DNA of 64,000 nt from Pseudoalteromonas shioyasakiensis (GCF_019134595.1 NZ_CP077770.1:2352501-2416500); one strand, 5' to 3'; shown: positions 34,029-44,362, numbered from the stretch's first letter. Numbers and translations are program-made. Notes: generated by a model from the sequence alone, not told the origin.

Positions 34029-35749
34029 AAATTGCCCTGATAATCAAATAGCTTTTCTGCCACTTTCCAACCGTATTTCTTATTTTTACGCGCAATCACA
34101 AAATCGGGTGCAAGTAGTTGCTGTTGTAAATTGACAACCTGTTCCGCGCTTTGCCAATCCATTGGGGTAAAACCAGGTGCTGCTCGCTTACCAAACTGCT
34201 TATTAAAAATAAATCTCCCTGTATCATTTGCTAAGTTAAATACCTCATCACAACTGGCTCCATCTTCATCATAATAGCTAATTTTAAGTAAACCTTTTGC
34301 GAGCACCTGAGCTGACAAACCACTACACCTTAATACCAAGGCATCTTTTAAATTTAGTGCTTCTCGTAGTTTATCATCAGGGTCTGCCATCATGGCACCA
34401 CAGGACTGACACTGCCTTGCAGCAATATCATTTTGTTCACCACACTGCTCACATTCTTTAAACCGAAAACGATAATCGCACTGTACTTGTTCTTCACCAT
34501 CGTCCAGCAAACCTTGGCAACGTCTGCCAAAATGCTCAATCACTTTGCCCTCGCTGTCTGTTTTACCCCAAAAAATATTCGCAAATCCACAGCCTGGACA
34601 CAGCACTTGAACAGGCTCATTATCACTTTGCGCTTTTTTACTGCCGACCTCTGGGTAGAACAAATCAAAGCCGTTACCAGCATAATCAATAACTAAGCAG
34701 TCTTTTTTCCCTTCGCTTAAACGAAGGCCTCGACCGACAATCTGTTGGTATAAACTGAGCGACTCGGTGGGCCGTAAAATCGCAATGTAATCAACGTGAG
34801 GTGCATCAAAACCCGTCGTGAGTACAGATACATTAACTAAATACTTTATTTTTTTTGCTTTAAATTGATTAATAATCCGATCACGTTCGTTATTATCAGT
34901 ATCACCGGTGATAAGTGCCGTACTATCTTCAGGTAAGTAACTGGTAATTTCTTTGGCATGCATAACGGTTGCTGCGAAGATCATCACGCCATGACGCTGT
35001 TCACTGTATTCTATAACTTGATTGATAATGGCTTTTGTTGCGCGTGTATTATCTTTCAATAATGCATTCATATTCTCAATGCTATACCGACCAAATGAAT
35101 CACTCGGTAATGATGAAAAGTCATAATGGCTAATGGCAGCATCGACTTCATGGGGCGGCGTTAAATAGCCGTTCTTAATCATATAGCGCAGTGGTAACTC
35201 AAAAATACACTTCTTAAACGGTGCATCTTTATCACCTCTAACAAAACCATGATAGTGATGATGATAAACCCAGCCCATCCCCATACGAAATGGTGTTGCG
35301 GTTAAGCCAAGTACTTTAAGATTGGGGTTTTGTTTTTGAAGGCTTGCTATCACCTGCCCGTATTGGCTCTGTTCATCACCACTTACACGGTGGCATTCAT
35401 CAATGATCAACAAAGAATAAGCATCGGTGAGCTTTTCTGTATTGCGTGCCAGTGATTGCACACTCGCAAAAGTGACTTGCTCTGTTAAAGACTTTTGTTT
35501 TAACCCTGCAGAAAAGATACTCGCCTTAAAACCAAAGCTCATATATTTCTCGGCGTTTTGCTCTACCAATTCTTTAACATGTGCAAGCACCAGAATTTTT
35601 TGTTTGGCAATACGTGCAAGTTCAGCAATAACAAGGCTTTTTCCTGCCCCTGTTGGTAAAACAATCAGCGCAGCGTCGTCAGTTTGTCGAAAGTGAGCAA
35701 CCGTGCGTGCTACGGCCTCTTGTTGGTAGGGTCTGAGTACGTACTTCAT
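34004..35749 (-). CDS. radD: DNA repair helicase-like ATPase RadD (YejH)
   Basis: A 581-residue superfamily-2 protein matching E. coli RadD closely (586). N-terminal YxxY/Q motif (LRPYQQEAV), Walker A PTGAGKS, DECH box (LIIDECHRVSG), TATPFR, the VGRGLRLS motif VI, and a C-terminal zinc-binding part with several CxxC pairs (CPGCGFANIFWGK, CEQCGEQNDIAARQCQSCG). In E. coli RadD it stimulates RecA strand exchange and aids double-strand break and crosslink repair. Single gene, with an H-NS-like gene upstream. Confidence 0.95.
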   Translation of the reverse strand: MKYVLRPYQQEAVARTVAHFRQTDDAALIVLPTGAGKSLVIAELARIAKQKILVLAHVKELVEQNAEKYMSFGFKASIFSAGLKQKSLTEQVTFASVQSLARNTEKLTDAYSLLIIDECHRVSGDEQSQYGQVIASLQKQNPNLKVLGLTATPFRMGMGWVYHHHYHGFVRGDKDAPFKKCIFELPLRYMIKNGYLTPPHEVDAAISHYDFSSLPSDSFGRYSIENMNALLKDNTRATKAIINQVIEYSEQRHGVMIFAATVMHAKEITSYLPEDSTALITGDTDNNERDRIINQFKAKKIKYLVNVSVLTTGFDAPHVDYIAILRPTESLSLYQQIVGRGLRLSEGKKDCLVIDYAGNGFDLFYPEVGSKKAQSDNEPVQVLCPGCGFANIFWGKTDSEGKVIEHFGRRCQGLLDDGEEQVQCDYRFRFKECEQCGEQNDIAARQCQSCGAMMADPDDKLREALNLKDALVLRCSGLSAQVLAKGLLKISYYDEDGASCDEVFNLANDTGRFIFNKQFGKRAAPGFTPMDWQSAEQVVNLQQQLLAPDFVIARKNKKYGWKVAEKLFDYQGNFRKANQLN

Positions 35750-35773
35750 GTTATCTGACTATAATCGACATAA

Positions 35774-35795
35774 AAAAGGGAAGCATACGCTTCCC
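35774..35795 (-). terminator. Rho-independent terminator of the H-NS-like gene
   Basis: Perfect stem GGGAAGC/GCTTCCC with ATAC-type loop, followed on the minus strand by TTTTTT. Confidence 0.85.
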
Positions 35796-35817
35796 TTGAT
35801 ATTCTTTAAAGCAAAAA

Positions 35818-36123
35818 TTAAGCGAGGTGTTTTGTTAAATCGACACCTTGGAATGCTTTAGGACGTTTGCCACGGCCTGTCCATTCAACAATTTCGCCAT
35901 TGAATTCGATGCGGTACTTTGGTTTAACCTTAGTACGTTTATCTGTTGTTGCTACATCCTGTAGATCTTCTAATGTAAGTCCTTTTTCTTTTAGTAAATC
36001 GAGTACTTCTTTTTTAGCTTCTTGCTGTTGAGTATATTTCTCGATTGCTGTGTCAATTAGCTGTTTTGCTTTTTCTAATTCAGATAATGACGCAGATTTT
36101 ACAAAAGATCGGATTTCTTTCAT
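35818..36123 (-). CDS. H-NS-family nucleoid-associated protein
   Basis: A 101-residue basic protein. The N-terminal half is a charged helical oligomerisation region (about 1-60). The C-terminal half carries the H-NS DNA-binding signature: KPKYRIEFNG..VEWTGRGKRPKAF, where the GRGKRP loop corresponds to the minor-groove QGR/RGR hook. Shorter than E. coli H-NS (137) but similar in size to Alteromonadales relatives. Expected to bind and silence AT-rich DNA, relevant because AT-rich accessory genes follow in this window. Strong terminator after it; monocistronic. ATG has GAGAGCTCT upstream. Confidence 0.92.
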   Translation of the reverse strand: MKEIRSFVKSASLSELEKAKQLIDTAIEKYTQQQEAKKEVLDLLKEKGLTLEDLQDVATTDKRTKVKPKYRIEFNGEIVEWTGRGKRPKAFQGVDLTKHLA

Positions 36124-36233
36124 TGAGAGCTCTCTTAAAAATTAAAAGTAAAGTTAAATGTTCAACAAGAGCTAGTATATGTGGATTTAATGAAATAATC
36201 TATTCTATGTTTTTTATTTATCCTATTTTTTCA

Positions 36234-39200
36234 TTATAACCATAGCTTAATTTTATCTATTACATCCCTTAACTCAGTAATTAATTGTTCCACAATTAAT
36301 GTATCTTGCTGTTGATTAAAGGTACTTTCAGTTGTCACAATAAGTTCTGATAAAGGCGGATATTGTAGCATGACAATAGCGCCTTTAAGTTTGTGTATTG
36401 CAGCTGAAACCTTTTCTAAATCTTGAGCTTCCAAGTGTTCTTGCAGAGTGTTTAAATCACTTTGCAAACTGTTAATAAATACGTCGGCAAGCATTTTCGC
36501 ATCACTCTCATTACCAAAAACAGTTAACCAATGTTGTTTATCTTTTATTCCTTGCAAGCTTATATCATTATTTCCATTACTTTTTGGTAAGTCGTTAGAA
36601 CTCAAATCTATGAATTCAGCCAGACGATTATATAATTCATTAAGTTTATAAGGCTTAAATAAAACGCTATTCATTCCTGATTTTAATGCTTTGTTAAAAC
36701 ATTCTTTTGAATCATCTGCAGTAAAGCCAATAATTGGCAAATGTTTAAACTTTTCTTGATTGCGCAATTGCTCTGTTAATTTAAACCCATCTAAATCGGG
36801 CATATGACAGTCGGTTAATAATAAATCAAACTGTCCTGTTTCAAGTGCTCTGAGTGCAGCAATACCATCATCAACCATCACCGCTTTGATACCGAGTTTT
36901 TGGCATTGTTTTTCGAGTAATAATTGATTTGTTTTATTATCTTCTGCAATTAATATTTGCCCATGTAACTGAGCATTTTGCGCAGCCAAACCCTCATCCT
37001 TGTTGGTATGTATGCTGTTTATAAGCTCGCGTAAGGTATCTGGATATAATGGCTCTACGGGGAGAATATGACAGCTACAATTAGCCGACCTATGCACTTT
37101 CTTTGCGCTTGCAACTAAAATGTAATTATTGTTTGCTGTACTGATTGATTGCAGCCAATTAGCGCCCCATAGCGTTTTAATATAGCTTTCATCAATAAGA
37201 ATATTATCTTCTTGCGTAAATGCGTCTTTATCTATTGGCCAACTTAATTGATGATGCTTTACACCCATATTAGCTAGATTATTTAATAACTGATGGTCTT
37301 GAGTACACACAGCCCAATTTACTGATACAGCCTGCAGTTTTTGTTTGCTGACTTTTTTAAGTGGCACAGCAATATAAACATGGGTGCCTTTACCAAAAGT
37401 ACTTGAAATGGATATTTCACCTTGCATGGCTTCAACAAGTTGCTTTGCCAAGCTCAAACCTAAACCTGTACCTCCATGACGTCGTTGAATTGAGTTATCA
37501 GCTTGCTCGAACGGGGTAAATGTATGCGCCAATTGCTCAGCCGTCATGCCTTTGCCTGTGTCTGATATTTCAATTTTTAAAGACTGCTTTTCAAATAAAA
37601 CATCGCAGCTTATTGAGCCTTTTTCAGTAAACTTCACAGCGTTATTTAAAACATTAGAGAGAACCTGCATCAAGTGGCTTATATCAACTGAAGCCAGGCT
37701 ATAAGCAGCTGTGCGCCATATCACGTTAAACCCAAGCCCTTTTTGCTTAGCAAGGTATTCATGGGCACGCATAACACGGCATAAGTGTGCTTCTAAGTCG
37801 ACCTCTCGTAATTCAACTTCAATGTTGCCTGTCGTGGTGTTGGCAAAATATAAAATATCATCCACTAATGTGCGAAGCTTAGTTACAGAGTTGTCGATGT
37901 GCTCAACAAGGTAATGCTGTTCTTCATCAAGCGTTGATGATTTTAACAACTCTATAAAGCCATTTACCCCAGACATTGGCGTTCTTAATTCATGACTCAT
38001 AGTGGCAATAAAGCGGCTTTTTGCTAGATCAGCTTGATGTGCGAGTTGAGTGGCTTTACTCAAGTCTGCTTGTTGACGTTTAAGCAAGCTGATGTCGAGT
38101 AAGATCCCATTCCAACGCACACCTTGCTTATCATCTCGTTTATTAATTTCAGCATTAGCTATATAACGACACCAAATTTGCTGGCCGAGATTATTTATCC
38201 GAAACTCAATATCAATCAGTTTGTTAAATTTTGTCGCGGCTTTAAAACTCTTGGCGATTTGCACGCGATCTTCATCAACAATAAAGGGGGAAATACATCC
38301 CGTCATACCGCGCTGGTTAATCATGCGTGAAGTAACCCCTAATAAACTTTGCGCGCCCTTACTTATATAGGTATAACACCCCTCACCATTGTCATAATAC
38401 TCATACTGGAATACGCCGCCGGGTATGGTATCTGTGATTGTTTGCAGAAGCTGTTGAACTGACTGATTCTCACGCTGCAAATGGCGGTGCTCGGTAACAT
38501 CAGTAAGTACTGTCATGATGCCTGCTAGTTCACCATCTAATCCCAAATACGGCTTTTTAGTGTAAAGCAGCTCCAATTCTTTGCCTGCTTTGTTAGTGTA
38601 ATTAATATGCTGATTAATGACTTTGCCTGAATTTATACTTTGTTCATTTTGTGAAATCAGTTTTTTGACGACTTTAATATCGCCGCGCAGATATTGGTTA
38701 TTTTCATCCCACAGGTGAGCAAAATTTTCTTTGTAGGCTTTATTCCACATAACACGTTTTTGATGCTGATCTTGTATCACCACCATAGTGGGTAAGTCAT
38801 CTATGAGTTTTTGAGTAAAGTTGAGCTTAATCAATGCCACTTCTTCAGCTTCTTTACGCTTTGCAATTTCGCGATTAATAGTTAACCGCCAGCTAATAAA
38901 ATAAATCACCGATACAGCGATTAAAATTAAAATAAGAATTGCCGTGGTATTCACTGTTTTACGGTCGTAGCCACGTTCAATACTAAAAATGCCATGACGA
39001 TTGACAACATGGCTAAAATCGTTGCTGGTCAATGTTTTAAACAGGCTATCAAGCAAAGTAGCAAACTCTGAAAAGTGCTTATTCACTAAAAAATAAATAG
39101 GCTGGGTATAACGGTATTTTGGATTTATATAAAACTCACCAATATAGAACTGGTTTAATTGGTATGCCGCAATACTTTGCGGCAATATCACAGCATCAAT

Positions 39201-40427
39201 GTTGTCATTTCTCAGTGCATAAAATAGCATTTTAATTGAGTCAAATGATACCGTTTCAACGAGTTCATTCGTTACAAGCTTTTGCTTAGGATCAGCAAAC
39301 ACTTCTAAATAACCAATCCGTTTAGTTTGGCTTGCTCGTTTAGAAATTAACACCATCTCTAAACCGTAGTGAGCAGGCAGTGCTATCAACACCCCCTCAT
39401 CAATTTTTGTGGGGTTCATGGTCGGAATTAAGTCAACTTTATTGGCTAAAAATAGTCGTTCCAACTCTTTCGAATTAGCTGCAGGTATATACTTAAATTG
39501 AAAGCCACTGCGCTGCGCTAAAAGCTCAAGGGTATCATTTAAGTAGCCATCAGCTTCCCCTAAGTTACTTGTTGCATGAATTGGATATAAACCATCGACA
39601 AAAGAAAATGTCAGTAAGTAATTATTTTCTTCTTTCTTTTCAATGCGATTAAAATCACGCTTAAATTGACTATACGCTTTAGCGGCTAAATATTCTTCAC
39701 TAGCAGAACTTTCCCACAGTTGTTTCGTGGTTGGCGAAATAGCGGCTAAAACCGAGTTAACTTGGTTGCGTAATGCAGTTTTGTTTTTATTAAACATTAC
39801 ATGCAAGGTTTCGCTCGATAACCAAATTGGGCTCACAACTTTCAGGTTTTCTTGAGAACGATTTTTTAGTTGGTGAGATAAAACTGAGTAATCACCCATA
39901 AACGCATCAAACGAGCCATCTGCTACTTTTTTAAAGGCGTCTTCTGGTTTTATAAAACGATTAATAAATAGCGCGCCATTTTCAACTAAATATTCACAAT
40001 GTGAGCTACCCGTAATACACACCCAGCGAAGGCTCGCCAAATTTTTTAATGCGTCATTCGCGATGGACTTATTCGCAACTATCCCCCTAGGCGCTTCCAT
40101 AAATGGTGTTGAAAATAAGAAATGCTTTTTACGCTGTGAGGTTTTATTTAGGCCAACGGCAAAGTCGATATCACCCACTTTCAGTGCATCTAACAACTCA
40201 TCTAAGCTGTCATAGACACGGTATTCAAGATCGGCTTCTGCCAAGCGAGCAATTTCATTACTGTAGCCAACAATAACGCCCGAAAACTGCCCGTCAGCAT
40301 CCCGAGTATGGTAAGGAAAAAAGTTATAATTAACGATACCCGCTTTAAGTTGTGTGGCTAAAGCTTCACTAGAAAATAAAAGCGTGATAACAGAAAAGTA
40401 AAATAGAAGTAGTCTTATCAGAGCCAG
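36234..40427 (-). CDS. BvgS/EvgS-like hybrid histidine kinase (start uncertain)
   Basis: About 1400 residues. Two tandem periplasmic solute-binding (SBP_bac_3) domains, then a membrane helix (AILILILIAVSVIYF), two PAS domains, HisKA with MSHELRTPMSG, HATPase with GGTGLGLS, a receiver (AEDNKTNQ, LLTDCHMPDLDG) and a C-terminal HPt (AIHKLKGAI). No in-frame ATG precedes the first domain. A TTG at 40244 would cut off the first strands of SBP1 and the signal peptide. The frame is open to a stop near 40455 and encodes a good signal peptide (IRLLLFYFSVITLLFSSEALA). I place the start at CTG 40427. An ATG at 40432 is out of frame by 2, apparently through a small duplication (ATGGC/CTGGC). Confidence 0.8.
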   Translation of the reverse strand: MALIRLLLFYFSVITLLFSSEALATQLKAGIVNYNFFPYHTRDADGQFSGVIVGYSNEIARLAEADLEYRVYDSLDELLDALKVGDIDFAVGLNKTSQRKKHFLFSTPFMEAPRGIVANKSIANDALKNLASLRWVCITGSSHCEYLVENGALFINRFIKPEDAFKKVADGSFDAFMGDYSVLSHQLKNRSQENLKVVSPIWLSSETLHVMFNKNKTALRNQVNSVLAAISPTTKQLWESSASEEYLAAKAYSQFKRDFNRIEKKEENNYLLTFSFVDGLYPIHATSNLGEADGYLNDTLELLAQRSGFQFKYIPAANSKELERLFLANKVDLIPTMNPTKIDEGVLIALPAHYGLEMVLISKRASQTKRIGYLEVFADPKQKLVTNELVETVSFDSIKMLFYALRNDNIDAVILPQSIAAYQLNQFYIGEFYINPKYRYTQPIYFLVNKHFSEFATLLDSLFKTLTSNDFSHVVNRHGIFSIERGYDRKTVNTTAILILILIAVSVIYFISWRLTINREIAKRKEAEEVALIKLNFTQKLIDDLPTMVVIQDQHQKRVMWNKAYKENFAHLWDENNQYLRGDIKVVKKLISQNEQSINSGKVINQHINYTNKAGKELELLYTKKPYLGLDGELAGIMTVLTDVTEHRHLQRENQSVQQLLQTITDTIPGGVFQYEYYDNGEGCYTYISKGAQSLLGVTSRMINQRGMTGCISPFIVDEDRVQIAKSFKAATKFNKLIDIEFRINNLGQQIWCRYIANAEINKRDDKQGVRWNGILLDISLLKRQQADLSKATQLAHQADLAKSRFIATMSHELRTPMSGVNGFIELLKSSTLDEEQHYLVEHIDNSVTKLRTLVDDILYFANTTTGNIEVELREVDLEAHLCRVMRAHEYLAKQKGLGFNVIWRTAAYSLASVDISHLMQVLSNVLNNAVKFTEKGSISCDVLFEKQSLKIEISDTGKGMTAEQLAHTFTPFEQADNSIQRRHGGTGLGLSLAKQLVEAMQGEISISSTFGKGTHVYIAVPLKKVSKQKLQAVSVNWAVCTQDHQLLNNLANMGVKHHQLSWPIDKDAFTQEDNILIDESYIKTLWGANWLQSISTANNNYILVASAKKVHRSANCSCHILPVEPLYPDTLRELINSIHTNKDEGLAAQNAQLHGQILIAEDNKTNQLLLEKQCQKLGIKAVMVDDGIAALRALETGQFDLLLTDCHMPDLDGFKLTEQLRNQEKFKHLPIIGFTADDSKECFNKALKSGMNSVLFKPYKLNELYNRLAEFIDLSSNDLPKSNGNNDISLQGIKDKQHWLTVFGNESDAKMLADVFINSLQSDLNTLQEHLEAQDLEKVSAAIHKLKGAIVMLQYPPLSELIVTTESTFNQQQDTLIVEQLITELRDVIDKIKLWL

Positions 40428-40599
40428 GCCATTAAAAAATCTAAAACTAAATACATTCTAGCAGTGTAATTTAAATTCTCAATTTTTGTTTATTGCTTAA
40501 AGTTGCTTTTTATTTAACTAAACTCTCACAATATCAAATGACTGGATAAGTAAAGCTTAAAAAACTAATAATAATTGCTAGTAATAGGTAATAGTTCCA

Positions 40600-41550
40600 C
40601 TATCGCTTTTTAGCTCTTAAAACCCAACAGAACAACTCTCCATCAATCTCTTTAGGTGTGATATCAATTGTTTTCCAATCTGAGCTCAGATTAGAACTAA
40701 TTGCCTTTTTATCATCTTCATTCCAAGAAGCTTTGATTTGCTCATTTATTCTTAATTGATAGTTAATAAGTTCCGTTATTAGACTGTCAATTTGATGCAC
40801 TGAAACTTCTCTCCAATTTACTATCATCGGAATAAAATTTTGTGCGAGCTGTCCAAACCAATCCTGTTCAACTTCAGAACTTAAATTAATTTGCACTTTT
40901 TTGAAGTCTTGTAATAAGTTTTCGTTATTTGCTAAGAATTCATTTTGTTCTTGTGTCGTTGGCTTTTCTAGTCGACGATAATGAATGCTGAACTCAATAA
41001 AATTTTTAACTTTATACGCGAGCCCGCCTTTACTAATGAATTGTGAGAGAACTTTAATTCCTTGCTGACAATCTTGAGTTATGAAAGAGTTTCTATGATG
41101 AACTAGTGCAATCACTTCACCACCACTTTTAAGAACTCGATTAGCTTCAGGAAGAGATAGTTTTATGTCTGAATATTCAATGCCAAACTGGCTAATGAGA
41201 TAGTCAAAGGATGAATCGTCAAAGCTTAGGTTTTCACAGTGCACTTGGCTTATAAATTTTATTTTATTCAATGAAATAGAGACTTTCTCATTGTTGTTAA
41301 AATGTTTGATAGGATCTATCTTTGCAGCATCAATTGCCGTGATCTTAAATTCATTTGGGTATTGCTCAGCCAAGACGGCCAATGCACCGTTTCCGCAACC
41401 TATATCTAAAAGATTCGCTGAATTTTGAAATTCTTTAAAAATAGCATTCCAAAAATATAAAACATCGCCTTGATAACCATCTTTATGATTACTTTGGGCA
41501 AAACTACTTAAAGTCTCAGTAGATAACCAATATGAATCCCAATGTTTCAC
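40600..41550 (-). CDS. Class I SAM-dependent methyltransferase
   Basis: A 316-residue cytoplasmic methyltransferase. The SAM-binding glycine motif is LLDIGCGNGALAVLA, with an acidic loop TAIDAAKID and motif IV FDYLISQFGIEY; the rest is helical and does not point to a substrate. The start is GTG 41550: GGGAG lies 5 nt upstream and the protein then opens VKHWDSYWLSTE. An upstream ATG at 41592 lies inside the terminator hairpin of the preceding TonB-receptor gene and is unlikely. Directly downstream of that receptor, so some read-through expression is possible. It may modify a peptide or small metabolite handled by the receptor; this is inference. Confidence 0.85.
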   Translation of the reverse strand: MKHWDSYWLSTETLSSFAQSNHKDGYQGDVLYFWNAIFKEFQNSANLLDIGCGNGALAVLAEQYPNEFKITAIDAAKIDPIKHFNNNEKVSISLNKIKFISQVHCENLSFDDSSFDYLISQFGIEYSDIKLSLPEANRVLKSGGEVIALVHHRNSFITQDCQQGIKVLSQFISKGGLAYKVKNFIEFSIHYRRLEKPTTQEQNEFLANNENLLQDFKKVQINLSSEVEQDWFGQLAQNFIPMIVNWREVSVHQIDSLITELINYQLRINEQIKASWNEDDKKAISSNLSSDWKTIDITPKEIDGELFCWVLRAKKR

Positions 41551-41570
41551 ACTTACTCCCGAAAAAAAGG

Positions 41571-41589
41571 TGGGCTTAAGCCCACCCTT
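41571..41589 (-). terminator. Terminator of the first TonB-receptor gene
   Basis: GGTGGGCTTAAGCCCACC palindrome followed by TTTTTTT on the minus strand, 15 bp after the receptor stop and 20 bp before the methyltransferase GTG. Confidence 0.85.
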
Positions 41590-41602
41590 CATATTGATTT
41601 AT

Positions 41603-44245
41603 TTAGAATGATTGACGGAAACGAAGGTATGTAATACGTCCGTATGCGTCATATAAATCGAAGTTATAGTTACGACCGCCAAATGGGCTTAATTGCGGCT
41701 CTTTCTCAAAGGCATTTTGCATACCTAGAGAAATCTGCGTACCCGTTGACATGTTATATGTAACTTGCAAATCATGTGTTACCCAAGTTGCAATATTACC
41801 TGTCTTATCTAAAGAACCATCATCATTTTGAGTAACGTCTTCATATTGCTTACCAATTAGATTGATATTCCATACAAAGTCAAAATCACTCCAAGTATAA
41901 GTATTGTTTAGAACTGCACGATCTTGAGGCTCACCTGGATCTTTCAGTGTATTACGACCGCCATCTACTACGCTTTCAAACTGGTGACTCCATTGTAGAG
42001 TTTGCTTGAATGTGCCCGCATCACCAAAATCAAAGGTAGTATTTAAGTTTAAGTCTAAACCATTGATAGACCAGCTACCTTCATTTGCGTAGCCTTGAGT
42101 GATTAGATCAATACCACCATTGCTTAAGCGCTCAACACCTAAGCCCGCAGGAATTGGATCGCCTGTTTGCTCACGGTTAAGAATCGTTGTTGCACCAAAG
42201 AAACGGATCATATTTGATATTTCAATATCATAATAATCAGCAGAGAAGTTTAACCAATCTGTTGGCTGATATGCTAAACCTAATGACGTTTGTTTAGATG
42301 TTTCAGAACCAATTTCTGGGTTGGCAAGAGTAACTGCGTTAACTTGAACATCACAGCCGGCTTCAAGACCAAAGTTTAAGCATGAAGGATCATCGCTAAC
42401 ATTTGGGTTATCAGGAGCTGGCTTAGCAGTCGTGATATCAAGTGTTGGCGCACGGAAACCTTCACCGTATGACGCGCGAAGTACTAAACCTTCCATTACG
42501 TCATATTTAAATGAGATTTTAGGCGAGAAATCACTACCGTAATCAGAATATTCATCATAACGGCCAGCAAGAGTCATCTCAAGATCTTCCATTAACGGGA
42601 ATAATGCCTCGAAATAAGCACCTTTAACATCACGAGAACCACCCGCACTGTTGCCTGATGAACCACCAACTTGACCAGCTTCAGAAAGCGAATCATACGT
42701 ATCTTGATACTCTTCTTTACGGTATTCAGCACCAACTACTGCTTGGATCATACCACCGCCAATTTCCATTACATCAAACGATGCTGAAGCGAATAGCTCT
42801 TCTTGATTGAATTCACCAATACGAGAAGTGGTTACTTTAAGGCCGCTTAAAAGCTCTTGATAATCGCTCTTTTCAGTATCCGTTGTAAAACGAGAACCAA
42901 ATGGGTCATTTAACATATAAGCGCCGCTATCCATTGCAGCACGCGCATTACTACCCATTAAGTAGTTACGACCGATTTCGTATGTTTTAGTTTTAGTTTT
43001 GCGTGCACCAAAATCAACAAAAACATCACCAATTGAACCTTCAGCACCGAATAAGAAATCTGTAGACCAGTTATCTACGTTGTTATCACGGTTACCTAGT
43101 GCAGCAAAGCGGTGACGGATTTGAACTAAACTTGGATCATCGCCATTGGCAATTTCACCAGCTCGCTTATCAGCCATGTAGCTCGCAAATTCTGCATCGT
43201 AAAAAGGGCTATTTGGGTTAATAGGGTTGTTAGGGCTATCATCTGATAAGAAGGCTGCATCACCTGCATCATTCAAAGAAGGTGCATATCGACCAAATGA
43301 TTTTGTTTTAGAAACAAGCGTATGCGAAAAGATTTTCCAATCGTCATTAATCTCATATTCTGCTTTTAGGAAAGCAGATTGGTTACCTGTTGACGCTTCA
43401 TTAGCATTGGTTGCGTTGAAGTTATAACCACAGGCACCCGTTGAGCCATACATGAAGTTTTCTAAGCTGTCACATTCTTCTTGAGAAATGATCGATCTGT
43501 AACCAGCTTCTTTTAAAGCGTTAACACCAAAGCTAGATGCACCAGGTTGAACCCAAGGGTAATCATGTTCATAAATAATATCGCGGTTATTCCAAGAAAT
43601 ACCACCAATCACTGATGCATTATCGCTCGATGCACCAAAAACTACTGAGCCTTCTTCACGATCACCACCCTCTTCAGGAAGGCTTACATCGCCCGCACCT
43701 AGACGTACCTCAACGCCATTAAAGTTTTTACGTGTAATGATGTTGATTACACCTGCAATCGCATCAGAACCATAAACAGCTGAAGCGCCATCAGATAAAA
43801 TCTCGATACGCTCTACTGCAGCCATTGGGATTGAGTTTAAGTCTTGTGAGTTACCTGTCGAAGGTGATTTAGGAAGACGGCGACCATCTACTAGGATTAA
43901 AGAGCGTGATGCTCCTAAACCACGTAAGTTAACTTGCGAGACACCTTGAGCTGAACTACCAGATTGAGGGCGGAATGAACCCGCAGAGTTAAAGCTAGTA
44001 TTACGAATTAAATCAGAAACTGACGTTTGGCCTGAAAAGTCGATTGCTGCACGGTCAATAACGGTTACTGGAATTGAGCCTTCTAAGTCTGTACGTTTAA
44101 TACGTGAACCGGTTACAGCGATACGTTCAACTTCTTCTACACTTTTGTCATCAGCAGCATAGCTCGTTGCTGAGAATGCAGCAGTTGACGCTGCACCAAA
44201 AGCAATCGCTAAGCGAACTGCTTTTGAAACTTTATTATTTAACAT
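41603..44245 (-). CDS. TonB-dependent outer-membrane receptor 1
   Basis: An 880-residue TonB-dependent transporter. Signal peptide MLNNKVSKAVRLAIAFG..AFSATSYAAD; plug domain (about 45-175) opening with VERIAVTGSRIKR and containing LVDGRRLP and VYGSDAIAGVINI; then a 22-strand barrel ending in the terminal phenylalanine (LRFRQSF). Substrate unknown; close relatives take up peptides or glycans by energised import. Start ATG 44245 follows the shared AGGGAG ribosome-binding site; a 7-codon longer start at 44269 lacks this. Its leader is nearly identical at the DNA level to those of receptors 2 and 3. Methyltransferase gene immediately downstream. Confidence 0.92.
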   Translation of the reverse strand: MLNNKVSKAVRLAIAFGAASTAAFSATSYAADDKSVEEVERIAVTGSRIKRTDLEGSIPVTVIDRAAIDFSGQTSVSDLIRNTSFNSAGSFRPQSGSSAQGVSQVNLRGLGASRSLILVDGRRLPKSPSTGNSQDLNSIPMAAVERIEILSDGASAVYGSDAIAGVINIITRKNFNGVEVRLGAGDVSLPEEGGDREEGSVVFGASSDNASVIGGISWNNRDIIYEHDYPWVQPGASSFGVNALKEAGYRSIISQEECDSLENFMYGSTGACGYNFNATNANEASTGNQSAFLKAEYEINDDWKIFSHTLVSKTKSFGRYAPSLNDAGDAAFLSDDSPNNPINPNSPFYDAEFASYMADKRAGEIANGDDPSLVQIRHRFAALGNRDNNVDNWSTDFLFGAEGSIGDVFVDFGARKTKTKTYEIGRNYLMGSNARAAMDSGAYMLNDPFGSRFTTDTEKSDYQELLSGLKVTTSRIGEFNQEELFASASFDVMEIGGGMIQAVVGAEYRKEEYQDTYDSLSEAGQVGGSSGNSAGGSRDVKGAYFEALFPLMEDLEMTLAGRYDEYSDYGSDFSPKISFKYDVMEGLVLRASYGEGFRAPTLDITTAKPAPDNPNVSDDPSCLNFGLEAGCDVQVNAVTLANPEIGSETSKQTSLGLAYQPTDWLNFSADYYDIEISNMIRFFGATTILNREQTGDPIPAGLGVERLSNGGIDLITQGYANEGSWSINGLDLNLNTTFDFGDAGTFKQTLQWSHQFESVVDGGRNTLKDPGEPQDRAVLNNTYTWSDFDFVWNINLIGKQYEDVTQNDDGSLDKTGNIATWVTHDLQVTYNMSTGTQISLGMQNAFEKEPQLSPFGGRNYNFDLYDAYGRITYLRFRQSF

Positions 44246-44258
44246 TTGATTCTCCCTG

Positions 44259-44277
44259 GTCATATCCATGTTATGAC
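44259..44277 (-). promoter_or_regulatory. 5'UTR hairpin before TonB receptor 1
   Basis: GTCATA/TATGAC stem with 7-nt loop, directly before the conserved CCAGGGAGAATCAAATG start region. Equivalent hairpins of different sequence precede receptors 2 and 3. Confidence 0.5.
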
Positions 44278-44332
44278 TTTATTAATTTATTTTAACCCCA
44301 AAAAAGGAACTAGTACCTCATAAGGGGATTAA

Positions 44333-44362
44333 ATACTAATATTAGGGACAACATTTGGTCAA
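44333..44362 (-). promoter_or_regulatory. Candidate promoter of TonB receptor 1
   Basis: Minus strand: TTGACC, 18-bp spacer, TAGTAT. Receptor 2 has the same -35 sequence and spacer. Confidence 0.5.

Noticed and set aside
41551..41592. ATG at 41592 as methyltransferase start
   Set aside because: It would place the terminator hairpin of receptor 1 inside the coding region; the GTG at 41550 has a strong ribosome-binding site.
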